DNA of 64,000 nucleotides, taken from NCBI GenBank assembly GCA_963695375.1, contig OY968767.1:62001-126000 (forward strand), in the 5' to 3' direction. The notes under the pieces are model-generated. The model did not search any database and had not been told where the DNA came from. It saw only the letters and a program-made list of their open reading frames with translations. The stretch comes from JACCVL01 sp963695375 (GTDB lineage Bacteria > Actinomycetota > Actinomycetes > Propionibacteriales > Nocardioidaceae). Position numbers and translations under genes: made by a program. Shown piece by piece: positions 8,652-15,365 of the stretch. Each line of letters opens with the position of its first letter. The stretch's first letter is position 1.

Positions 8652-9861
8652 ATGTCTGACCAGCAGGGACTGTCCATCTTCGACTCCGGCCGCGGCCCGG
8701 CCGAGACGACCCAGCTGCCGCCCGCGGGGGGGACCGGTGAGCTCCCGGTCGTCCGCCGGGGCGGGTACGACCGCGCGGCGGTGGACGCCCGGATCCGCGA
8801 CCTGCAGGCCGCGGTCGCCAACGCCGAGCGTGCGGCCGGCTCCCGGGTGACGCGGCTGGAGCAGCAGGTCAACGACCTGCGCACGCAGCTCGCGGAGGCC
8901 GAGCAGCCGACCTACGCCGGTCTCGGTGGCCGGGCGGCGAGCCTGCTGACGATGGCGGAGGACCAGGCCGACGAGGTGCTCAGCCGGGCCCGGGCGCAGG
9001 CCGACGAGCTCCTCACCTCGGCCCAGCGGGAGTCCGAGGCGCTGCGCGCCACGGCGGCCAAGGAGGTGGACGACATGAAGGTCGTCCAGCTCCAGGACCT
9101 CGAGGACCAGCGGGCACGGCTCACCGCCGCGGCCGAGGACGAGCGGGCCGCGGCCAGCGCGCAGGCGTCCGACCTGCTCGCCAGCGCGAAGCGCGAGGCG
9201 GACCAGATCCGGCTGGCGGCCGAGCAGGAGACCACCAGCATGCGGACCTCCGCCAAGCGGGACACCGAGAAGGCCCGTGCCGCCGCCGACCGGGAGGTGT
9301 CCGAGGCCCGGCGGGTGCTGGCCGTCGAACGGGAGCGGCTCACCCGCGAGGCCGCCGACGCGCACACCCAGGCGGTGGAGGAGACCCAGCGGCTGGTCCG
9401 AGAGTCCGAGGAGCGCGCGGCCGCGGCCGAGCAGCGCGCCACCGAGGCGTCCGCGCAGGCCCGCAAGCAGCGCGAGGACGCGGCGGCCGAGTCCGAGCGG
9501 ACGCTCGCGCGTGCCCGCCGTGAGGCGGAGCAGGTCGTCGCGGCCGCGCGCAACCAGGCCGATCACATGTCCACCCAGGCGCAGGCCGACCTGGATCGGC
9601 GGACCGCGGCGGCTCGCGCCGAGCTCGACATCGTGCAGCGGCGCCGAGACGGCATCGTGGCGCAGCTCGCGTCGCTGCGGGACCTGGTCGCCGGCTTCGG
9701 ACCGGGCGAGGCCGCCGAAGGGCCGGCCACCGACGACGACCTCGAGCTGGACCCGCCCTTCGCCGACGCGCGGAGCCGGAGGCCGAGCAGGCCGAGCAGG
9801 CCGAGCAGACAGGACCGAGCAGACCTCCGACCCCGCGCCCTCGGACGACAACCGGGGCTAG
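8652..9861 (+). CDS. DivIVA/Wag31-like coiled-coil protein, apparent frameshift near the 3' end
   Basis: From ATG 8652 (GAGGGA upstream) about 372 codons encode a short N-terminal region followed by one almost continuous Ala/Glu/Arg coiled coil (for example ASAKREADQIRLAAEQE). GGYDRAAVDARIRDL resembles the DivIVA N-terminus; the body resembles Scy/FilP-like cytoskeletal proteins of actinomycetes. After ELDPPFADA (about 9770) the frame becomes Arg/Pro/Ser-rich and would stay open to 10715 across a convergent gene. The natural acidic end, TEQTSDPAPSDDN, is in another frame and stops with TAG at 9859-9861, two bases into the stop of the convergent gene. The annotated span assumes that end. Confidence 0.75.
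9781..9807 (+). repeat. Three exact 9-bp tandem repeats at the frameshift site
   Basis: The unit GGCCGAGCA occurs three times head to tail. In one frame it reads Ala-Glu-Gln repeats (AEQAEQAEQ), matching the acidic coiled-coil character of the protein, in the frame continuing from the 5' part it reads RPSRPSRPS. A 9-bp unit cannot itself shift the frame, so the shift must come from flanking bases. Confidence 0.85.
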
Positions 9862-10676
9862 AGCACCGACCGGCACCGTCCGGTCGGTCGGGTCGACACC
9901 CGCTCGCCGCGGATCCGCAGCGCGCGCACGCTGGAGTTGTCGGTGTCGTCGGACTCCCGGAGCTGGTCGAGCGGGTCCACGGTCGTTCGCAGGCAGTACA
10001 GCCCGGAGCGCAGGCCGCGCGGCAACGTGAGCGACTGTCCCGGCAGCTCGGCGCCGTAGATGTCGACCCAGCCGATCGAGATGCCCTGGGGAGTGCTCCG
10101 ATGGCACTCGCCGTAGTGCAGCGGGTAGGTCGGCGTCGGCCAGCGATCGGGAGCACGCTCGGTGTCGCGCAGGCAGAAGCTCATCTTCCGGCCGCGCACC
10201 GCCACCGGCTCCGTCGCCCCGCCTGGGCGCCACAGGGCGTACCGGGCCGCGGCCTCGAAGTGCCAGTGGTCGTGAGCGGGATGGAACAGCATGCAGCCGG
10301 CGTCTCGTCGCACGTACCGCCGGTCGACCGACCGGTTGAACCAGCCGTTGCCGTCCCGGTCCCGGAACAGGATCTGGCTGGCGTGCTGCTCGCGGGGCGA
10401 GCAGCCCCCGCGGCCGTTCGGGCGGACCTCCAGGACTCCGTGCCCCACGTTGGCGAGTCCGGACTCGAAGCGCAGCACCCGCCCGCCGGCGGCGTTGCGG
10501 ACGATCACCGGCTTGGCCGCCGCCAGGGCGCGTGCGTTCGGCAGCAGCAGCGGACGCTTCGCCTCGGCGGCAGGCAGCGCCCCGGTCGGTGCGGTGGCAC
10601 CGGTCCCGGCGGCAGGGACGAGCACCAGAACGGTGGCGGCCAGCGCGGCCGTGACCAGCAATCGACGCGCTCTCAC
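9858..10676 (-). CDS. Secreted lysyl-oxidase-like copper protein
   Basis: 272 aa with a signal peptide (MRARRLLVTAALAATVLVLV, cleavage near residue 25-35). The centre has the lysyl oxidase motif HPAHDHWHFEAAARY at about residues 130-145, in which HDHWH supplies the copper-ligand histidines. Four or more cysteines (GCSPRE, GCMLFHP, FCLRDTE, GECHRS, YCLRTT) suggest disulfides. The tyrosine cofactor cannot be assigned by eye. Bacterial members are extracellular amine oxidases or structural relatives of uncertain substrate. It converges on the DivIVA-like gene, with stop codons overlapping by two bases. Confidence 0.8.
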   Translation of the reverse strand: MRARRLLVTAALAATVLVLVPAAGTGATAPTGALPAAEAKRPLLLPNARALAAAKPVIVRNAAGGRVLRFESGLANVGHGVLEVRPNGRGGCSPREQHASQILFRDRDGNGWFNRSVDRRYVRRDAGCMLFHPAHDHWHFEAAARYALWRPGGATEPVAVRGRKMSFCLRDTERAPDRWPTPTYPLHYGECHRSTPQGISIGWVDIYGAELPGQSLTLPRGLRSGLYCLRTTVDPLDQLRESDDTDNSSVRALRIRGERVSTRPTGRCRSVL

Positions 10677-10718
10677 CAGCTGCCCCCCACCCGGTCGGCG
10701 TTGTCTGCCGCCTGAACC

Positions 10719-11510
10719 CTACGGCTGGTCGGCGTCGGCGGCGAGTGCCGCAAGCGCTCCGGGGGCGTACATCGACGAGTCGGCCGTGTCCATCGGGCCG
10801 TCCCAGCGCTCCGGGAGCGGCACGGCCGCCTGCGGGTTCACCCGCCGGACCAGCTCGTCGAGCACCCGCTCGGTATGCCCCACCCACAGGTGCTTGGCGC
10901 CGTCGACGCCGATCACCTCCGCCTGCGGAACGGCCGCGAACCGAACGCGAGCCGCGTCCGGCCGGAGGTAGTCGTCGTGCTCGGGCACCAGGGCGATCAG
11001 GGGCCTGCCTGCCTCGGCCCACGCGGCCAGGTGGGCGTCGGTGGTCGACCGGAGCGGCGGCGACAGCAGCACCGCTCCGACGACGCCGGGCTCGAGCCCG
11101 TAGCGCAGTGCCAGGTCGGTCCCGAACGACCAGCCGAGCAGCCAGACCGAGGGCAGGTCGGCGAACTCCGCGTACTCGATCGCGGCGGCCACGTCGTAGC
11201 GCTCGGCCTCTCCGTTGTCGAAGCTGCCCTCGCTGGTGCCCTGCGCGCTCGTGGTCCCGCGGCTGTTGAACCTGAGCACGGCGATGTCTGCCAGGGCCGG
11301 GAGGCGGTACGACGCCTTGCGGATCACGTGGCTGTCCATCATCCCGCCGTGCGTCGGCAGCGGGTGCAGGCAGACCACCGTCGCGACCGGCGGACGCCCG
11401 GCCGGCACCGCGAGCTCGCCGACCAGGCCGAGGCCGTCGGCGGTCTCGAGGCGCAGCGGCGTGCGGCGCGCCGGCAGGACCGAGGTGCCGCGGATCGGTC
11501 GGAAGGTCAC
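10719..11510 (-). CDS. Alpha/beta hydrolase
   Basis: 263 aa from GTG 11510 (VTFRPIRGTSVLP), chosen because homologous actinobacterial proteins begin at this motif; an in-frame ATG lies 23 codons upstream. The nucleophile elbow is GWSFGTDLAL, an oxyanion-type loop is HPLPTHGG, the acid is in PEHDDYLRP and the histidine in GAKHLWVG. Substrate is unknown; the layout is of small serine hydrolases acting on esters or amides. It lies 42 nt upstream of the lysyl-oxidase-like gene on the same strand. Confidence 0.8.
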   Translation of the reverse strand: MTFRPIRGTSVLPARRTPLRLETADGLGLVGELAVPAGRPPVATVVCLHPLPTHGGMMDSHVIRKASYRLPALADIAVLRFNSRGTTSAQGTSEGSFDNGEAERYDVAAAIEYAEFADLPSVWLLGWSFGTDLALRYGLEPGVVGAVLLSPPLRSTTDAHLAAWAEAGRPLIALVPEHDDYLRPDAARVRFAAVPQAEVIGVDGAKHLWVGHTERVLDELVRRVNPQAAVPLPERWDGPMDTADSSMYAPGALAALAADADQP

Positions 11511-11683
11511 GGGCAGGAAGGCTACCCAGCCCGGTGAGCCCCTCCTCACCCGTCCGGTCAGTCCTGCTCGACCGTTCATCGCGGATGCCGGAGCCAGCGG
11601 GCGCGATCACGACACCTGCCCGCATGCTGAGCGCGCATCACCTTGCCGACGGGGCGGCGACTACCAACGATCGAGGAGGATTC

Positions 11684-14014
11684 GTGGCTCTGGCGACGTC
11701 TCCCAGCAGCGTGCGGTCCCGCGGGGCCGGACGTCGGCTGTGGACGATGCCTGCGCTGCAGCCCTACCGCCAGCACCTCGCGCCCTTCGCGGTGTTCTTC
11801 CCGCTGTGGGCGTTGACGGCGTTCGTGCTGCCCCGGTTCCTCAGCCACGAGGCCAGCGAGCTGGCGCTCTCGGCCGCCATCGGCGTGTTCTTCCTGTCGC
11901 TGCTCGCCCGGCTGGTCAACGCCGGCGCGCGGACCCGGGACCGGCGTCCGGCGTTGGCTCTGCTCGCCGTCGGCATCCTGCTGTGGGGGGCCGGGTCGGC
12001 GGTGCTCAACGCCGCCGGCGCCGGGACCGAGCTGACGTTCCCCGCTCCCGGCGAAGGCTTCTTCCTGGCCTCCTACGTCGGGCTTGCGGGGTTCCTGCTG
12101 ATGGACGTCCAACGGCGCCAGATGCCACCGCTGGCGGTCTGGCTCGAGGCGTCGGTCATCTGTGGGGCCACGGCCTGCCTGGCCACCCTGCTGGTCCTCA
12201 CGCCGGTCTCGGCGTCCTTCCAGGGCTCGAGCGTGCCGCTGCTGCTCGCGGTGCTCTACCCGCTGATCGACCTCGCGCTGGCGATCCTCGTCCTCGCCCA
12301 GGTGCTGCTCCGCCAGCGTGACCTCTCCGCCCGGACGATGAGCCAGATCATCGGCTTCGTGCTGCTGGGAGTGGCCGACTCCAGCTTCCTGCTCACCTTG
12401 TCCGGCGGCACCTACGTCTTCAGCGTGACCTTGAACCTGCTGTACGGGCTGAGCTTCGCGCTCATCGTCAGCGCTGCCCTCGTCCGACCGGCCGAGACCG
12501 GCGAGACGGCCATGAGGACGTCACGCGCCCGCACCCAGGTCGCCGCTGCGGGGATCGCCATCCTCGCCCTGGTCGCGGCACCCGACAGCCAGGTCGGCAC
12601 CGCGGTGACGGTCGCGGCGATCATCACGCTCGGCTCCGCCGGCGGCCGGCTTGCCGTCGCCCTCCGCGAAGCGCAGGGCGCGGCGGAGGCGCTGCGGCTG
12701 TCGCTGACCGACGAGCTCACCGGGCTGCCCAACCGCAGGGCGGTGCTCCGGCAGCTGGACACCGAGCTGGCTGCTCACCATCCGCTGTCCCTGATGCTGC
12801 TCGACCTCGACGGCTTCAAGGACATCAACGACAGCATGGGCCACGCCGTCGGCGACCGCGTCCTGATCATCATCGCCGACCGGCTCCGCAGCCGGTTGAG
12901 CCACCTGTGCACCGTGGCCCGGCTCGGCGGAGACGAGTTCGCCCTCGTCGTCTCGTGTGCCGACGAGATCGAGGTCATGGAGATCGGGAACGAGGTGGGC
13001 CGGGTCCTCGACGAGCCCGTGCACATCGAGGGCATGCAGCTCACGCTGTCCGCTTCGATCGGGATCGCGGTCCGAACCGAGGAGGACACCACCTCCACCG
13101 ACCTGCTCCGCCGCGCCGACGTTGCGATGTACGAGGCGAAGTCGGCCCGGGTGGGTGCACTGCTCTACGAGCCGTCCCAGGACGACTTCACCCGTCAGCG
13201 GCTGCGGCGCACCGAGGAGCTGCGACGCGGGATCAGCGGTGGCGAGCTCGCGATGTGGTACCAGCCGCAGGTCGACGCCGCCACCCAGGAGGTCATCGCC
13301 GTGGAGGCGCTGGTCCGCTGGCAGCACCCCGAGGAGGGCCTGCTCACCCCGGCGGCCTTCCTGCCGGAGGCACGACGGCACGGGCTGATGCCGGCGCTGT
13401 CCGTCGACGTGATCCGCCAGGTCGTGGCCGACGCGCGGCGATGGGTGGACGAGGGCTTCGAGTTCCGCGTGGCGCTCAACTGTGCGCCGCCCGAGATCCT
13501 CGGTGGTCTGGTGCTGCCGTACCTGTTCGAGGCGATGGACAAGGTGTCGCTCCCGATCGACACGCTGTTGATCGAGGTCACCGAGGACTCGTTCATCAGC
13601 GACCCCGAGCGGGCCCGGCAACGTCTGCTCGAGCTCAGCGACATGCACGTCCAGGCCGCGATCGACGACTACGGCACCGGCTTCTCGTCGCTGTCCTATC
13701 TGCGCAACCTGCCGGTGCGTGAACTCAAGATGGACCGGTCCTTCATCGCCACCCTGCTCAGTGACCCGAGCAGTCGGGTGATCGTCGACACCACCACGAA
13801 GATGGCGCACTCGCTCGGGTTGCGGTTGGTGGCGGAGGGTGTCGAGGACGCGGCCACGGCCGCGGCGCTGGTGGCGATGGACGTCGACATCCTGCAGGGC
13901 TACCACATCGCGCCGCCGATGCCCGCGGCCTCGGTGGGACCGTGGATCCGGCAGTGGTCCGCCAGCCTCGGACAGACGCCGGTCTTCCTACCGCAGGCTC
14001 CCGGCTCCCACTGA
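11684..14014 (+). CDS. Membrane-bound GGDEF-EAL cyclic-di-GMP protein
   Basis: 776 aa from GTG 11684, preceded by GAGGAGG. Residues about 25-330 form eight or so membrane helices (an MHYT/MASE-like sensor region without known motif). The diguanylate cyclase domain follows with DELTGLPNRRA and an intact RLGGDEFALVV near residue 415. The phosphodiesterase domain has EALVRWQHP near residue 541, DDYGTGFSSLSYL and the QGYHI loop near the end. Both active-site signatures are intact, so it could make or break c-di-GMP. It overlaps by 27 bp, tail to tail, with the LuxI-like gene. Confidence 0.9.
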   Translation: MALATSPSSVRSRGAGRRLWTMPALQPYRQHLAPFAVFFPLWALTAFVLPRFLSHEASELALSAAIGVFFLSLLARLVNAGARTRDRRPALALLAVGILLWGAGSAVLNAAGAGTELTFPAPGEGFFLASYVGLAGFLLMDVQRRQMPPLAVWLEASVICGATACLATLLVLTPVSASFQGSSVPLLLAVLYPLIDLALAILVLAQVLLRQRDLSARTMSQIIGFVLLGVADSSFLLTLSGGTYVFSVTLNLLYGLSFALIVSAALVRPAETGETAMRTSRARTQVAAAGIAILALVAAPDSQVGTAVTVAAIITLGSAGGRLAVALREAQGAAEALRLSLTDELTGLPNRRAVLRQLDTELAAHHPLSLMLLDLDGFKDINDSMGHAVGDRVLIIIADRLRSRLSHLCTVARLGGDEFALVVSCADEIEVMEIGNEVGRVLDEPVHIEGMQLTLSASIGIAVRTEEDTTSTDLLRRADVAMYEAKSARVGALLYEPSQDDFTRQRLRRTEELRRGISGGELAMWYQPQVDAATQEVIAVEALVRWQHPEEGLLTPAAFLPEARRHGLMPALSVDVIRQVVADARRWVDEGFEFRVALNCAPPEILGGLVLPYLFEAMDKVSLPIDTLLIEVTEDSFISDPERARQRLLELSDMHVQAAIDDYGTGFSSLSYLRNLPVRELKMDRSFIATLLSDPSSRVIVDTTTKMAHSLGLRLVAEGVEDAATAAALVAMDVDILQGYHIAPPMPAASVGPWIRQWSASLGQTPVFLPQAPGSH

Positions 14015-14722
14015 CACCAGGGTGGGCAGCGGCTCGACCGGCACCCGCACCAGCCGGAACTGCTCGGTCCCCGGCACCGAGACGCCGTCCAAGCCCACCC
14101 CGAGGGTGATCAGGCGGTGGGCGTCCGGGTTGACCCGGCGCTGTTCGTCGAGAATCTGCGCGATGTCGGCGTAGACCGGGGTGCTGGAGTCCGAGCCGAG
14201 GTAGTTCGCCGCGCGCGTCCCCGGCAGGGTCCGCATCGCCCAGCCCACCGACGTGAGCAGCCGGCGGACCCGCTCGTCGAGGATCGCGACGACGGACGGC
14301 ACGTTGTTGGCGCGGATCGAGGTGATCAGCGCGTGGTAGGTGGCGAGCGCCAGGCCGGTGCGCCCCTGCTTCACGCCCGGACGGACGCCCATCGTCGCCA
14401 CGTCCCAGGCCCGCGTCACGTCCACCCCGACCGCGGCGGCGCTGCGCGGGGCGTCCACCGCCCAGGGCGGCCGGGACACGTCGTCGACGGTCTTCAGGGT
14501 GGTCGTCGCGCCGGTGAGCAGCCGGACGCAGGCCTGCACCTCGTCGGTGTCGTCGACCACGGAGACGAACACCGAGTCGTGCTCGTAGGGGCCGTACTCC
14601 TCGGCCAGCTGCTCGCGGGTGTTCCCGTACCACTGCAGGAAGATGTCCGCCTCGCAGTCGCGGGTGGCCTCCAGCAGATCGCCCGCCGGGTCGAAGACGA
14701 TGCGCAGCCGCGGCGTGGCCAT
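13988..14722 (-). CDS. GNAT-fold acyltransferase resembling LuxI-type autoinducer synthases
   Basis: 244 aa from ATG 14722, translationally coupled to the SpeD-like gene (TGATG). The N-terminal half follows the LuxI/FeeM pattern: CEADIFLQWYGNTREQL, EEYGPYEHDSVFVSVVD, then CVRLLTGATTTLKTVDDV, and a GNAT acyl-binding strand GVRPGVKQGRTGLALATYHA. LuxI-like enzymes move an acyl chain from ACP or CoA onto an amine such as S-adenosylmethionine; related long-chain N-acyl amino acid synthases use amino acids. A substrate cannot be inferred. An ordinary acetyltransferase is an alternative, but coupling to an AdoMet-decarboxylase-like protein favours an amine-acylating role. Confidence 0.6.
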   Translation of the reverse strand: MATPRLRIVFDPAGDLLEATRDCEADIFLQWYGNTREQLAEEYGPYEHDSVFVSVVDDTDEVQACVRLLTGATTTLKTVDDVSRPPWAVDAPRSAAAVGVDVTRAWDVATMGVRPGVKQGRTGLALATYHALITSIRANNVPSVVAILDERVRRLLTSVGWAMRTLPGTRAANYLGSDSSTPVYADIAQILDEQRRVNPDAHRLITLGVGLDGVSVPGTEQFRLVRVPVEPLPTLVSVGAGSLR

Positions 14723-15105
14723 CAGAACTCCCGGGAGACGACGCGGTCGCTGTCGAAGAACCTCCGGGACAGGTCGACGACCGCGTCGGCGCTGAACGGC
14801 TTGCACGCGTAGACGTCGACGCTGAAGAACAGTCGCGGGGTCTCCCAGGCGTAGAAGTGCGCCCCCGAGGTCTCCCAGTGGATCCAGCCCGCCCAGCCGT
14901 ACAGCGGTGACTTGTGCGTCACCGGCTCGGTCAGGGTGATCATCTCGATGGTGTCGGACAGCGTCCGCAGGTACTGGCGGATCGACACGTCGTCGATCGG
15001 GGCCCGGCAGAGCCCCTCGACCACCAGCCGCTGCCGATGGATCTCGGGCGCCAGATCAGGCATCGAGTGCATCGAGTGCTGCACGGGGACTGCGACGTCA
15101 GGCAT
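14722..15105 (-). CDS. S-adenosylmethionine decarboxylase (SpeD)-like protein
   Basis: 127 aa from ATG 15105 after GGGAG. The C-terminal half aligns by eye with bacterial SpeD: WETSGAHFYAWETP where SpeD has the ESHxSIHTWPE cleavage site, followed by FFSVDVYACKPF matching the conserved catalytic-Cys strand (D-x-F-x-C). The Ser that becomes the pyruvoyl group and the Cys are kept; the Glu before and His after the Ser are replaced by Thr and Gly. SpeD proteins self-cleave and decarboxylate AdoMet; some paralogs decarboxylate ornithine or arginine instead. The divergent motif suggests an altered substrate. It overlaps the LuxI-like gene by one base. Confidence 0.65.
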   Translation of the reverse strand: MPDVAVPVQHSMHSMPDLAPEIHRQRLVVEGLCRAPIDDVSIRQYLRTLSDTIEMITLTEPVTHKSPLYGWAGWIHWETSGAHFYAWETPRLFFSVDVYACKPFSADAVVDLSRRFFDSDRVVSREF

Positions 15106-15183
15106 GCGGGGCTCCCTCTAACCGGTGCGGCGACGCAGACGCGGCCCTCCCCCGCCGACCCGCCACTTCGTGTTGCGTTGTGC

Positions 15184-15213
15184 ACGGAGGGTGTCACCCG
15201 CCACGGAGTGTGT
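15184..15213. promoter_or_regulatory. Two direct repeats ACGGAG(G/T)GTGT upstream of the SpeD-like gene
   Basis: ACGGAGGGTGT at 15184-15194 and ACGGAGTGTGT at 15203-15213 differ at one base and start 19 bp apart, about two helical turns. They lie 80-110 bp upstream of the SpeD-like start, just downstream (in transcription sense) of an AT-rich patch at 15226-15246 that is the likeliest core promoter. They look like a tandem operator or activator site. Confidence 0.4.
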
Positions 15214-15294
15214 GCAGCGGGAAAGCCCCAAAATCATCTAAATATGACGCCTTGTGACGGACCGAGCTCTCAGCGTGACGTTACCGCCGGCTCA

Positions 15295-15354
15295 CCCCCG
15301 GGACGTCATCCGACGCGCCGTCGATAGACCCCCGTCCGTATGACGTCCCGGGGG
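15295..15354. other. Perfect 15-bp inverted repeat with a 30-nt loop
   Basis: The arm CCCCCGGGACGTCAT (15295-15309) is exactly matched by ATGACGTCCCGGGGG (15340-15354). It begins 11 nt after the stop of the tandem dehydrogenase gene and lies upstream of the SpeD-like gene. The loop itself holds a small GACG/CGTC stem. It could terminate transcription of the dehydrogenase gene, though no U-tract follows, or be a protein-binding cruciform. Extra TGACG half-sites occur at about 15245, 15256 and 15276. Confidence 0.75.
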
Positions 15355-15365
15355 CCGCGCCCGGC

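Noticed and set aside
8580..10715. A 711-residue reading of the DivIVA-like gene
   Set aside because: The last 285 codons are Arg/Pro-rich antisense of the lysyl-oxidase-like gene; an alternative frame ends naturally at 9861.
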